From positions 275,293-339,292 of the forward strand of contig JAEWMX010000015.1 of NCBI GenBank assembly GCA_023393065.1: a DNA stretch of 64,000 nucleotides. Direction: 5' to 3'. This DNA is from Bacillota bacterium. GTDB taxonomy: Bacteria > Bacillota_I > Bacilli_A > RFN20 > CAG-826. Positions 45,812 through 54,642 of this stretch are shown here, one piece after another. Position 1 is the stretch's first letter; each line of letters starts with the position of its first letter. The translations under genes were made by a program, and so were the position numbers. Below the pieces are notes generated by a model that was given only the letters and a program-made list of their open reading frames with translations, was not told where the DNA came from and ran no database searches.

Positions 45812-46791
45812 TTGCTGTTCTCCTTGGTGGCAATCTGTTCTAATATTTGTTCTTCTATCTTAGGCAGTTTACTAGTAAATTGGCGACCCTTAAGATAAGA
45901 AAGAGTCCCCCTATCGACACTAAAAAGCAATTTGTAGGCATGAAGAAATTGTGAATCGTAGTTAAACTTGTCTTTAAAGAAACGATTTTCTTTGAAATTA
46001 CCGTATTTACCATCGCCGACGAGAGGATGTCCAATCGCGGCTAGATGGACGCGAATTTGATGGGTGCGACCGGTCAGTAATTCGGCATCGAGAAGGGTGT
46101 AATTACCATAGTGTCTGACAATTCGAATTTTGGTTGTGGCTTCTTGCGCTCCGTTGGCGAGTTTATCGACTTTGACCATTTTGGCTCTGGCGTCTTTTTT
46201 AAGGGGTAATGATATCGTCTGGTCGCTTGTTATGCGACCGACGGCGAGGGCGAGATAATGCTTTTCGATGCCAATTCGCATTTTAAACATCAACTCCAAC
46301 TCTTGCAAAGCACCTAGATTTTTCGCAAAGATAATTAAACCTGAGGTATTGCGATCGAGGCGATGGGCGGGGGCGGGAACAAAACCAATGGTTTCTTTTG
46401 GATTATATTCGCCTTTTTGAATGAGATAGTTAATTACTTGATTAGCGAGAGTGTGGGTTTTTTCATTATCGTCTCCATGAACCAAGAGACCCTTGCTCTT
46501 ATTGACGATGACGATATTCTCGTCCTCGAAAACAACTGCATCAGCAATTACGGTATCCTTAATTTCCAAGGGCTTCGAAAAATCTTTTATTTGTTCATCG
46601 GTGACATATATTTTCAGCACTTCATCAGTTTTGAGAATGTAGTTAATATCGACCCAATGACCATCAATTTTCACATCCTTCTTACGAAATAGACGATAGA
46701 CAAAACTAAGGGGCGCGTTATTTAAATACTTGCGGACATATTTATCAACCCTTTGGTTGGCCTCTTGGTTCTTGATGCGAATTTCAATCAT
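45808..46791 (-). CDS. RluA-family 23S rRNA pseudouridine synthase
   Basis: 327 residues. An S4 RNA-binding domain (about 12-70) precedes the RluA catalytic domain with PAHRLDRNTSGL (catalytic Asp about 143) and LLTGRTHQIRVHLA, GHPLVGD. It is of the RluC/RluD type. The ATG lies 10 bases after a TATAAT box (46802-46807) and has no ribosome site. Confidence 0.94.
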   Translation of the reverse strand: MIEIRIKNQEANQRVDKYVRKYLNNAPLSFVYRLFRKKDVKIDGHWVDINYILKTDEVLKIYVTDEQIKDFSKPLEIKDTVIADAVVFEDENIVIVNKSKGLLVHGDDNEKTHTLANQVINYLIQKGEYNPKETIGFVPAPAHRLDRNTSGLIIFAKNLGALQELELMFKMRIGIEKHYLALAVGRITSDQTISLPLKKDARAKMVKVDKLANGAQEATTKIRIVRHYGNYTLLDAELLTGRTHQIRVHLAAIGHPLVGDGKYGNFKENRFFKDKFNYDSQFLHAYKLLFSVDRGTLSYLKGRQFTSKLPKIEEQILEQIATKENSK

Positions 46792-46864
46792 GCTTAATAA
46801 TATTATATATTATGCTTAAATCGTTGTAATTACTGTTTTGTTTACTTATAATTTTTCTTGTCGC

Positions 46865-46955
46865 GGAGGAATACCCAAGTGGCTGAAGGGGCAGGCTTGG
46901 AAAGCTTGTAGGCTCTTAACGGGGCGCGAGGGTTCAAATCCCTCTTCCTCCGCCA
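46865..46955 (+). tRNA. tRNA-Ser (anticodon GGA)
   Basis: 91 nt, acceptor GGAGGAA/TTCCTCC, anticodon loop TTGGAAA, long variable arm, encoded CCA. Reads UCC/UCU. Confidence 0.95.
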
Positions 46956-46965
46956 TTGATGACAA

Positions 46966-48591
46966 TTAGCGCTCAGCGCTTTTTTTATTAGTTTTTAATG
47001 TTCTTCGAAGCCACAAACAATAAAACAAAATCAGCAAAGCGCCAAAAACACTATAGCCGAAAATGTTGATGACTACATCAAGCCAGTTGCCGCTTCTTTG
47101 AGGAATAAAAAGCTGAATAAATTCAGTAAGACTTGCAATTGCCAGTCCAAATAAGGCGCTGTATAGGGCGATGAGCCATTTCTTTTTTATCATTTTATCG
47201 AATAATAAAAAGAAAGCCCAAGTCGTAAATAGACCGCTGACGCCAAAAAGTAAGAAGTGGCCGATTGACTTGCGAATAAACGATGCAAAGTCGACATAAT
47301 TTTCACCATCGATCGCCTGCTTGGGCATAACCTCAAATGTCAGTGTTTCGCTTAACGAAGGGTTTGCGACCGATGACACCGTGATGGATGCCGTTCCCTC
47401 TTTTTTGGCTGTGACTTTTCCAGTTCGACCTTCGATTTGAGCCGACAAGACGAGTTCATCGCTCGATTCGACATCAACATATAAATTCGTGGTATTATTT
47501 GGCGAAAAAATTGCGCTTATATAGATGGTATCACCCACTGAAACTATCTCATCAAGAGGGCTGCCGTCCAAGCGGATGCTAACATCCATGGCGGTTGGCA
47601 GAACTTCCTCGACGATAATCGGAAAGGTTTTTTGCTGGTCCGAATCCATGTTGCTGATCGCTATGACATTGGTCGTGCCTGTGCGCTTATAGCCTCTCAG
47701 CTTCCCGTCTGAACTTATCTTGGCGATTAATTCGTCTTCCACTTTCCAAGTTATCCCTTGATCAGAAGGTATCGTTCCGCCCCAATCGATAGATAGTTGG
47801 CTATAGTTTGTTTCGGCATGGTCCATATCGTAGACATGGACAGTGCTTTCGCCGACGACTTGCCAAGAGGTCGAATTCGGAAACACTAATGGATTGCTGT
47901 TTTCAATAACCTGGACACTGATTCGTCGAGATGGATAGGAAGTTGCATATATCTCGGCATAACCTACGCTTTTAGCGCGTATTACTCCTTCTTCGATGGT
48001 TGCCACCCCCGAATTCGTCGATTCGAGTTCGATAAGCGATGTATCAAAGTAGCGGACAGCGCGATTATCATCATAATCATCAATCGTAAAAATAACCGGC
48101 GTGCTCAAGCCATTCAAAAGTTGCTCATCGGCAATCGATATCGAAAAAGCAGTTGGAGCCGGCCTTGCGATGACTTCGATTGACGCTTTTTGAACAATGC
48201 TCTCGTCTTCAAGGGAAATAGCAGTCAGATTGACGCTTCCTAATTCAATGCCCTCAACGAAGCACGAGGAACCTTCTTGCACCGGATTTATTCGCTCATT
48301 ATCGGCTAAAAAAGAGATGCCTTTATTGGTCGCGTTCTCCGGAGTGTATTCAACCGTAAAACGATTCGTGGTGCCGAGGATGATTTCACCATCGCCAATT
48401 AAGGTAATAGATTCTAAGGGGACGACTTCGACGCGGCCAGGGATAAAAACGTTGATGATGTCGGCGAAAATATTGCTTAACCAGTTGCTGCGCGTCACAG
48501 AAACACCACCGCTCAGACAAGATTCAAAAATGATGGTGCCATTAAGTAAAATCGCCAACGCGATAATGGCGATATTTCCGGCTTTCTTCAT
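46966..48591 (-). CDS. Big_2 Ig-repeat protein with C-terminal VanZ-like membrane domain
   Basis: 541 residues from the ATG at 48591. An N-terminal hydrophobic helix (about 5-25) is followed by about four Big_2-like Ig domains (about 55-410; for example ISFLADNERINPVQ, ITWKVEDELIAKISSDGKLRGYK, GKVTAKKEGTASITVSS). The C-terminal VanZ-like domain (about 425-530) has four transmembrane helices and SLTEFIQLFIPQRSGNWLDVVINIFGYSVFG. VanZ-like proteins are linked to teicoplanin resistance and cell-envelope processes; the large extracellular Ig array is unusual. The start is 6 bases from a TATAAT box (48598-48603). Confidence 0.85.
   Translation of the reverse strand: MKKAGNIAIIALAILLNGTIIFESCLSGGVSVTRSNWLSNIFADIINVFIPGRVEVVPLESITLIGDGEIILGTTNRFTVEYTPENATNKGISFLADNERINPVQEGSSCFVEGIELGSVNLTAISLEDESIVQKASIEVIARPAPTAFSISIADEQLLNGLSTPVIFTIDDYDDNRAVRYFDTSLIELESTNSGVATIEEGVIRAKSVGYAEIYATSYPSRRISVQVIENSNPLVFPNSTSWQVVGESTVHVYDMDHAETNYSQLSIDWGGTIPSDQGITWKVEDELIAKISSDGKLRGYKRTGTTNVIAISNMDSDQQKTFPIIVEEVLPTAMDVSIRLDGSPLDEIVSVGDTIYISAIFSPNNTTNLYVDVESSDELVLSAQIEGRTGKVTAKKEGTASITVSSVANPSLSETLTFEVMPKQAIDGENYVDFASFIRKSIGHFLLFGVSGLFTTWAFFLLFDKMIKKKWLIALYSALFGLAIASLTEFIQLFIPQRSGNWLDVVINIFGYSVFGALLILFYCLWLRRTLKTNKKSAER
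46968..46987 (+). terminator. Terminator of tRNA-Ser(GGA)
   Basis: AGCGC-TCA-GCGCT hairpin followed by seven T residues. It lies inside the last codons of the convergent Big_2-VanZ gene. Confidence 0.75.
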
Positions 48592-48809
48592 GTGTATATT
48601 ATAGACTGGCTGGAGCGACGCGCGCACTCAAAAATCGATAGTGATATATGCGTTAACGGTTCTTTCATCTTTTTAGTTGCTCAGGCTCATCGATTCAACC
48701 AGAGACAATAATAATTACATAGCAAAAGAAATAATTATGTAAGCACGACATTTATATTTAGTGTGTCGATTAAGATAATCAACAATCGTTTTGATGTAGT
48801 ATTTATATT

Positions 48810-49565
48810 TCAAGTATTATTTGAAATCACAATATTAACGACTTGCTTCAATTTTATGACTTCTTCAAATGTTGGCCCTTGTTCACTATTTTCTTCATAA
48901 GAAAATCCTGATGCGACAAAATTTACATAACGGACGTCTTTTTTGGTAAAAAAGGAATACCATAATGCCGCTAACAAGTAACGCCCCTTTTCATTAGCGT
49001 GAAATCCATCGCGGTTGAGGGTATCGCCAAATTTCGCGCGAGCAAGAGTGAAGGCGTCTGCGCTCGGTATAATTCTTTGAATATTTAGGTCTTTTGCAAA
49101 GCGAGAATAGGCATATGATATTTTGCGATCCATTTCTCGCTGATCAAAATGATATTTAGCGAATTGTTCATCGCGATAATATGAGGCATAAGACCAGGTT
49201 TTATGTATGACGAATTGGGCGTGGGTCAAGTCTTTTAATTTCGCGCATAACTCAATCCCAGGTATGAAGGAATCATAGACTCCGCTATTACCGCTATTTT
49301 GCTGTATCGTAATATAGTCCCACGCTTCATCTTTCAAAGCCTCTCGAAGGGAGATAGACTGATTAGTTAATGCCCCATTTTTATGATATTCATATGGAGC
49401 TTGGTTTAAATTGAAAAAATCAAGATGCTGCTTTAATGAACACCCTCCGTAGTGGAGATTGCCGACGATTATTGCTTGTTCGCCGCAGAGTGAAAACTGA
49501 TGTAAGTAGGTTGTGGCATCGACCGAAAAACTATTGCCAATCGCGAGTATTTTTATCGGTTTCAT
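48810..49565 (-). CDS. DUF4886-like SGNH hydrolase
   Basis: 251 residues. ILAIGNSFSVDATTYLHQ at the N-terminus, GGCSLKQHLDF, WDYITIQQNSGNSG and DGFHANEKGRYLLA correspond to SGNH blocks I-III and V in DUF4886 proteins. No signal peptide is obvious. The family probably removes acyl groups from carbohydrates. The ATG lies 8 bases after TGTTATAAT (hexamer 49574-49579) with no ribosome site. The preceding 48592-48809 stretch holds only AT-rich sequence. Confidence 0.82.
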   Translation of the reverse strand: MKPIKILAIGNSFSVDATTYLHQFSLCGEQAIIVGNLHYGGCSLKQHLDFFNLNQAPYEYHKNGALTNQSISLREALKDEAWDYITIQQNSGNSGVYDSFIPGIELCAKLKDLTHAQFVIHKTWSYASYYRDEQFAKYHFDQREMDRKISYAYSRFAKDLNIQRIIPSADAFTLARAKFGDTLNRDGFHANEKGRYLLAALWYSFFTKKDVRYVNFVASGFSYEENSEQGPTFEEVIKLKQVVNIVISNNT

Positions 49566-49601
49566 CGTTAAAAATTATAACAATGATCCAATTCAATTTG
49601 A

Positions 49602-49633
49602 ATAAAAAAAATGGAATCCGTTATTTGGATTCC
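49602..49633 (-). terminator. Terminator overlapping a stop codon
   Basis: On the minus strand GGAATCC/GGATTCC (49613-49619 with 49627-49633) followed by eight T-rich bases; the loop contains the TAA of the gene at 49621. Confidence 0.88.
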
Positions 49634-50001
49634 ACTTCGTTTGCTTCAACTTCGATGATGTTGTCTTCGCTTGTGCCGTTCTCTTTGATGGCAGCCAAGC
49701 GCGCTTGTCGCCTCTGCTCTTTTTCGACGAGGCGGTCAGCCCCTTTTGCAAACACTGACAAGGTGATGATGGCCACTAAAGACCCGGAAAGGAAAAAGAT
49801 GATGCCCCACGCCCGCCAATCGAAGTTGATTTTCGACCATTCAATGACGGCGTTTTGGGCGGTTAAAATCCAGTTGTCGTTTGCGCTGACGCGAATATTG
49901 TCGCCGATGATATCAAATACGATTAAAGCGATGCCGATAAAGACGAGAATGCCAGCGATGACATACCAGGTAAATTCTTTTGTCGTAACTTTTGTTTTCA
50001 T
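49621..50001 (-). CDS. Small two-helix membrane protein, unknown
   Basis: 126 residues. Two transmembrane helices (about 12-32 and 66-86) and a charged C-terminal tail (KEQRRQARLAAIKENG...) predicted in the cytoplasm. No family recognised. It has its own terminator, and a TAGAAT box with extended TG precedes it. Confidence 0.7.
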   Translation of the reverse strand: MKTKVTTKEFTWYVIAGILVFIGIALIVFDIIGDNIRVSANDNWILTAQNAVIEWSKINFDWRAWGIIFFLSGSLVAIITLSVFAKGADRLVEKEQRRQARLAAIKENGTSEDNIIEVEANEVESK

Positions 50002-50062
50002 AATTTTTAGCCTATCTATTCTAACATGTAAGAAAATCTTTTCTCAACAACAATTAATGAAA

Positions 50063-50911
50063 TTAAGCCTTTGCGGCAGGTTTCTCAAGGCCGCTCTTTG
50101 ATTCTTGGAGCAATTCCTTGATGACGGGATTGTATAATTCGCGCCACTTAAGCTCATTTTCTTTAACGAAATTGGAGATGGCTTCTTTGGCGTCTTTAAA
50201 AACATCGACATAGGTCTTCCCGATTGGAAGATCGCGTTTTCCAGAAATGTTTTCGATAACGGCAAAAACCTTATCGACCAAATCCATATATACGAGGTCG
50301 GTAGCCACTGAATTTTGGCGCGTGAAGTTCATCAAGTTCGTAACTTTACTTATATCGTTTTGGATAAAATTCGACTGTGGGGTAATTTCGCCTTTAGCTT
50401 CATTCCTCGCCTTGTTGTAATCAAAGTACAAAACTTCGAGATCATTCATCATCGTCATGTAGACGAGTCCGCGATAAAATCGCTCATCAGCTTTGATAAG
50501 GTCATCGAGTCTCTTTTCAAACTGGTTGTTCTTTTTGGCAAAATCGACATGGACATTGGCGATGCGCCTAATTTCTTCATGCAAGATAATTACTTGCTCA
50601 TAGATAGTCAAATGCTGGGCGTGATCGACGCGGAGGCCTTCGGGGGCGACGCGCAAGATCGTCGAATCGTCGCCGTAAATCGTGTCGTAAAAATCTTTGA
50701 TTCGGGTCGTTAATTTTTGTCCGTTTTCTCCGGCCTTGTCCAAAAAGATTTTAAGGGGGGTGTTCTGTTCAATTTCGACTAGCACTCCACGCTTTTTGAA
50801 GTTGTAAAAATCAAGATTGTATTCCTTCTTCTTGATAGTGTACTCCAAGGTGTCGCGAATAATCGTGTTGTAATGAAGTAGGGTAACGATCGCTTTTTGA
50901 ATGTTTTCCAT
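50063..50911 (-). CDS. Helical protein of unknown function
   Basis: 282 residues, soluble and mostly helical, with many charged residues and no Cys. Blocks such as KRLDDLIKADERFYRGLVYMTMMNDLEVLYFDYNKARNEAKG suggest coiled-coil or bundle structure. The C-terminus is Lys/Ala rich. Ribosome site GAGAGGAATAACAC. It lies 3 bp after the HAD hydrolase gene and is presumably in its operon. No function can be assigned. Confidence 0.75.
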   Translation of the reverse strand: MENIQKAIVTLLHYNTIIRDTLEYTIKKKEYNLDFYNFKKRGVLVEIEQNTPLKIFLDKAGENGQKLTTRIKDFYDTIYGDDSTILRVAPEGLRVDHAQHLTIYEQVIILHEEIRRIANVHVDFAKKNNQFEKRLDDLIKADERFYRGLVYMTMMNDLEVLYFDYNKARNEAKGEITPQSNFIQNDISKVTNLMNFTRQNSVATDLVYMDLVDKVFAVIENISGKRDLPIGKTYVDVFKDAKEAISNFVKENELKWRELYNPVIKELLQESKSGLEKPAAKA

Positions 50912-50914
50912 GTG

Positions 50915-51748
50915 TTATTCCTCTCTCACATATTCTTCCAAGTCACTGAAGTGACGGATGTGGTGCTTTGCATATTTTTGCACCGACTTAGGCGCGTGCT
51001 CCATGCAAAAGCTGTGTTCAAAGGCGTTAAACATCGAAATATCATTTCCGGAATCGCCGACCACAACGACATCGCGATAGCTTCTTTTCAAATAATCGAG
51101 GTAGAATTTTATGCCATCGGCTTTCGTGCAGCCGCGAGGCGTAATCTCAATGAACATCCCAATCCAGCTCGCTTCTATTTCCGGATATTTTTCGCGGAGT
51201 TCTTTATTGACTTCCTTGGCGATTTTCTGAGCTTTTTTGGAAAGGCCAAAATAAATCATTAATTTGTACACTTGACCTTTATCCAACTCTTCATAAAATA
51301 CTTTCTCGCTGTTTACATATGGTTCGCGATACGCTCCTTGAATCATGTAGTAAAAGCGGTTGGCGATATTTTTTAACTTGCTCTTGTGGCGATCGTAGGT
51401 GACGAGGTTTTCGCTCTTGCTCATAAGTAGGTAACCATGAGGGTCATAGTCGCGGTTGATTTCTTCAAGAATTTGCATCATGCGAGCGGAAGGCAGAAAT
51501 AATTCGCGGATAATTTGACCGTCACAAGATATATAAGCGGAGTTGCAACTTAAAACGTCGACGGGACGATCGATGACCGACACGACCTTGTGCGAGAAAA
51601 AATAATTGCGCCCGGAAACGATAATAACTTTGCCGCCTTCATCGATGTATTTGCGGATGAAATCCTTATTGCGTGAAGAAATCATACGGACGCGACGTTT
51701 GGGATAAAAGAGGGTACCGTCTAAATCGGTGGCAATAATCTTCTTCAT
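50915..51748 (-). CDS. Cof-type HAD phosphatase
   Basis: About 277 residues from the ATG at 51748 (a TTG two codons upstream is less likely). DLDGTLFYPK is motif I, SGRNYFF motif II, GDSGNDISMF motif IV. It is a second Cof-type sugar-phosphate phosphatase in this window, distinct in sequence from the one at 41646. A TATAAA/TAAAAT box ends 8-10 bases before the start and no ribosome site is seen. Confidence 0.9.
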   Translation of the reverse strand: MKKIIATDLDGTLFYPKRRVRMISSRNKDFIRKYIDEGGKVIIVSGRNYFFSHKVVSVIDRPVDVLSCNSAYISCDGQIIRELFLPSARMMQILEEINRDYDPHGYLLMSKSENLVTYDRHKSKLKNIANRFYYMIQGAYREPYVNSEKVFYEELDKGQVYKLMIYFGLSKKAQKIAKEVNKELREKYPEIEASWIGMFIEITPRGCTKADGIKFYLDYLKRSYRDVVVVGDSGNDISMFNAFEHSFCMEHAPKSVQKYAKHHIRHFSDLEEYVREE

Positions 51749-51803
51749 TCGCAAGTATTTTATACTTTACACTTTTATTAAACAAGACATTATACTTTTT
51801 TTC

Positions 51804-51830
51804 TAAAAGAAAAGAGGCACGAGGCCTCTT
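51804..51830 (-). terminator. Terminator of hpf
   Basis: AAGAGGC/GCCTCTT hairpin (51812-51830) followed on the minus strand by TTCTTTT, just after the stop at 51850. Confidence 0.85.
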
Positions 51831-51849
51831 ATACGATCGGGTCTTTCAA

Positions 51850-52401
51850 CTATTTAAGTTGATTTTCCGCTTGAATGACGCCGATACCGCCATCGACGCG
51901 GTGATAGACGACGGAGATGCGGTTATCATCGCTATCTAAATAAATGAAGAAATCGTGACCTAAGGCATTCATCCTCGTGACGGCTTCGTCGATTTCCATC
52001 GGTTCGAGATAAATTGATTTGGTTCGCACGACAGCATCGTTTTCGCTAATATCTTTTTCGGCTTCGAAATTCTCAAAAGCGATGGATTTGCCGAGTCCGA
52101 GACGGATTTTGGATCGATCCATGCGTGTCTTGAGCTTACGCATTTGACCTTGGAGCTTGTCGACGGCGAGGTCGACGGCAGCGTAAAAGTCTTGGTGCTT
52201 GACTTCAGCGCGGAAATCAAGCTGGGGAGTGAAAATCGTGATTTCGACTTTTGCCCCATCCTTGTAGGTTCTGACAACAGCTCGACAGACGACAGATTCG
52301 TTGATTACAAAAAACTTGTCCATGCGCGAAAGCTTTTTCTCGATCGCCGCGCGGATACCTTCGGTAATCTCGACGTTTTTGCCAATGATTTGATACTTCA
52401 T
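51850..52401 (-). CDS. hpf: Ribosome hibernation promoting factor, long form
   Basis: 183 residues from the second of two adjacent ATGs (52404 and 52401), which gives the better spacing from GGAGG. The N-terminal sigma-54-modulation domain (about 1-100) has IIGKNVEITEGIR and KVEITI. The C-terminal dimerisation domain (about 125-180) ends DSDDNRISVVYHRVDGGIGVIQ. The long form joins two 70S ribosomes into inactive 100S dimers in starved cells. Confidence 0.95.
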   Translation of the reverse strand: MKYQIIGKNVEITEGIRAAIEKKLSRMDKFFVINESVVCRAVVRTYKDGAKVEITIFTPQLDFRAEVKHQDFYAAVDLAVDKLQGQMRKLKTRMDRSKIRLGLGKSIAFENFEAEKDISENDAVVRTKSIYLEPMEIDEAVTRMNALGHDFFIYLDSDDNRISVVYHRVDGGIGVIQAENQLK

Positions 52402-52502
52402 CATTGTCCTCCTTGAATTATGATATGTTTATCGTCTATCTTTATTATCGCAAAAAAACACCGCAATAAATAGGAAAATGCGCATCGTTTAGCAACTTAT
52501 CG

Positions 52503-53702
52503 TCAGTAAGTTCGCCGTATTTTTTCGGGGTTTTCTTTTTTGATTAAAGATTTAATTTCGTCGACTTTATCGAGTTGTTCCCAAGGGAGTTTAATATCGG
52601 GGCGCCCAAAGTGGCCATACGCCGATAGCTTTTGATATTTAAACTCAGGTTTGTTAAGGGAGAATTTTTGAATGATTGCGCCCGGTCGAAAATCAAAAAT
52701 TTGGCGAATGATCTTAAGGATGAAATCATCGTGATATTTCGCGGTGTGAAAAGTCGCGAGGTTAATACTAAGTGGCTCGGATACGCCGATTGCGTAACCG
52801 AGTTGAATTTCGAGGCGATCAGCTACTCCGGCCGCAACTAAGTTCTTAGCCACATAACGAGCCATGTAGGCACCGCTGCGATCGACTTTCGTGGCATCTT
52901 TGCCAGAGAAAGCGCCACCACCGTGCTTTGCGGAACCTCCGTATGTATCGACGATGATTTTACGACCTGTTAGGCCGGTATCGGCCATCGGTCCTCCGAA
53001 GATGAAGTCACCAGCGGGATTAATTAAAACATCAAAATCAGTATTTAAGCCGAAAGATGATACCACATTTTTCATAATCTCGTCGCGAACGAATCGGAAG
53101 AAAGCATCTTTATCAATATCAGGATCATGCTGTATCGACATTAAAACCGTCGCCACGCGGATGTTATCAGGGTCGGTATAATCGATCGTCACTTGCGACT
53201 TCATGTCCGGGCGGGCATGGAGAAACTTTCCTTCTTTCCGCAGTCTCGTCGCGACTCTGACGAGTTTTTGCGCGATGGATATCGGAAGCGGCATATAACC
53301 TTTTGATTCTTTGGTGGCATAGCCAAACATAATTCCTTGATCGCCGGCGCCGAGGTCGAGGAGATTTGGCCCGTGGTCGATGCCTTTTGCGATGTTTTGC
53401 GACTGCGTTTTAACGCGCACATCGATGACGACAGTGTCGGCCGAGAAACCGAGATCGGGATTCGTATAGCCGATTTCACGAATAACTTTACGAGCTATTT
53501 TTTCGTAGTCGGGAACGACTTTGCATGTAATCTCGCCGCCAATCAGCAAGTAATCGGTCGTCGCAAAGCACTCGCAGGCGACGCGGGCGTTTTCGTCGTG
53601 TTCAAGACAAAAATCCAAAACAGCATCACTTATGCGATCGCACATTTTGTCGGGATGGCCTTCGGAGACGGCCTCACTCGTAAATAGAATTTTTTCAGTC
53701 AT
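52503..53702 (-). CDS. metK: S-adenosylmethionine synthetase
   Basis: 399 residues from the ATG at 53702, which has AAAGGGTTATATC; a GTG/ATG upstream at 53735 would fall in the terminator leader. Motifs are TSEAVSEGHPDKMCDRISD, GAGDQGIMFGYAT and GGGAFSGKDATKVDRS. It makes SAM from methionine and ATP. The 230-base leader carries a SAM-I-type riboswitch with a terminator, so it is shut off when SAM is plentiful. Confidence 0.97.
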   Translation of the reverse strand: MTEKILFTSEAVSEGHPDKMCDRISDAVLDFCLEHDENARVACECFATTDYLLIGGEITCKVVPDYEKIARKVIREIGYTNPDLGFSADTVVIDVRVKTQSQNIAKGIDHGPNLLDLGAGDQGIMFGYATKESKGYMPLPISIAQKLVRVATRLRKEGKFLHARPDMKSQVTIDYTDPDNIRVATVLMSIQHDPDIDKDAFFRFVRDEIMKNVVSSFGLNTDFDVLINPAGDFIFGGPMADTGLTGRKIIVDTYGGSAKHGGGAFSGKDATKVDRSGAYMARYVAKNLVAAGVADRLEIQLGYAIGVSEPLSINLATFHTAKYHDDFILKIIRQIFDFRPGAIIQKFSLNKPEFKYQKLSAYGHFGRPDIKLPWEQLDKVDEIKSLIKKENPEKIRRTY

Positions 53703-53715
53703 GATATAACCCTTT

Positions 53716-53747
53716 CTAAATAAAAGACTTCCCACTAAGGAAAGCCT
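53716..53747 (-). terminator. Riboswitch-controlled terminator of metK
   Basis: Hairpin AGGCTTTCC-TTAGT-GGGAAGTCT (9 pairs, two G-U) followed by TTTATTT. Its 5' arm GGCTT can instead pair with AAGCC at the end of the riboswitch P1 stem, giving an antiterminator. Confidence 0.85.
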
Positions 53748-53763
53748 TCTCAGGAAATCCTTT

Positions 53764-53870
53764 GGCTTATCGTTCGGAGCGTGGGACTCCGCTTAGGAGG
53801 AGCACTTACTACTTTAGCGTAGAGTTGCTACCGTGATTTCTCATCCTTGCTTCACGGTTCTTGATAAGAC
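53764..53870 (-). ncRNA. SAM-I-type (S-box) riboswitch upstream of metK
   Basis: On the minus strand the element opens CTTATCAAGA and closes GATAAGCC (P1). Inside are a GGATGAGAAA kink-turn-like segment with P2 CCGTGA/TCACGG, the conserved AGCAAC, a P3 hairpin CTAC/GTAG, AAGTGCT, and a P4 hairpin CGGAG/CTCCG. Loop AGCA can pair with TGCT to form the characteristic pseudoknot. Direct placement before metK fits SAM-off regulation. Confidence 0.85.
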
Positions 53871-53890
53871 AAATTGATATTGTCGTAGTT

Positions 53891-53920
53891 ATTTTAAAAA
53901 ATTCAGCGGCACTTAGTCAA
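53891..53920 (-). promoter_or_regulatory. Promoter of metK
   Basis: TTGACT (53915-53920), 18-bp spacer, TAAAAT (53891-53896) on the minus strand, about 20 bases before the riboswitch. Confidence 0.75.
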
Positions 53921-53934
53921 GAGCAATACTTAAA

Positions 53935-54516
53935 TTATTTTATAATTTCCCCATAAAGAGGGGCATTCATGTCAGCAGAGGCGTTGGCGGCGTTACTCTC
54001 ATCGGTATCGATGTGGACGGCCGTTGAAAAACGCTCGCTGACGCGAACGACGACATCTTTAAATATGATGCCTCGCTCTGGTGTATTGACATCAATCATG
54101 ACGATATCTCCCGTTTTCACACCTGCCTTAACGGCATCTTCAGGAGTGATGTGGAGATGGCGTTTGGCGATGATGACGCCTTCTTCGATTTGGACGCTGC
54201 CCACCGGTCCGATGATGGTGATCGGCGCGCTTTTGGCAATGTCGCCAGATTCGCGGATAGGAGCTATAACACCTAGAGCGCGAGCGTCAGTCATCGACAC
54301 TTCAACTTGTGTTTTTGGACGGACCGGTCCGAGGACGACGACGTTTTTAAGCGTCGATTTTGGTCCGACGACATCAAGTCTTGTCGTGCTGACATATTGT
54401 CCGGGTTGCGAGAGTGGTTTTTTGGCTTCCAAAGCAAATCCTTTTCCACATAAGACTTCTAGGTGTTCAGCAGAAAGATGGATGTGCCGAGCGCTCGTTT
54501 CAATTAGTACTTTCAT
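53935..54516 (-). CDS. pduL: PduL-type phosphate propanoyltransferase
   Basis: 193 residues. Two zinc-ligand His clusters (SARHIHLS near residue 9 and AKRHLHITPED near 118), QPGQYVSTTRLDVVGPK and HIDTDESNAA are diagnostic of PduL. It interconverts acyl-CoA and acyl phosphate and here probably serves as the phosphotransacetylase for acetate formation. No microcompartment shell genes are nearby. No partner kinase is in the window. Confidence 0.92.
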   Translation of the reverse strand: MKVLIETSARHIHLSAEHLEVLCGKGFALEAKKPLSQPGQYVSTTRLDVVGPKSTLKNVVVLGPVRPKTQVEVSMTDARALGVIAPIRESGDIAKSAPITIIGPVGSVQIEEGVIIAKRHLHITPEDAVKAGVKTGDIVMIDVNTPERGIIFKDVVVRVSERFSTAVHIDTDESNAANASADMNAPLYGEIIK

Positions 54517-54642
54517 TTAATAATTCCTCTTGATTGCTCCATCATTTTACCATAATTACAACAACGGATTAACAAAAAATCCTTTCTTGCTTTATTTTAA
54601 TAATAAAGTCGGTTTATAATGGCGAAAGGGGAGGTACAAACC

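Noticed and set aside
33816..46955. tRNA-Ser genes as integration sites of a mobile element
   Set aside because: No integrase, flanking direct repeat of the tRNA 3' end or prophage genes are nearby; the tRNAs sit between housekeeping genes with normal terminators.
49436..50101. 221-codon plus-strand frame
   Set aside because: It spans a terminator and two minus-strand genes and has no coding character.
53935..54516. Bacterial microcompartment locus suggested by PduL
   Set aside because: No shell proteins or aldehyde dehydrogenase in the window; orphan PduL commonly serves as phosphotransacetylase.
53969..54520. 183-codon plus-strand frame
   Set aside because: Exactly antisense to pduL, whose family motifs are unmistakable.
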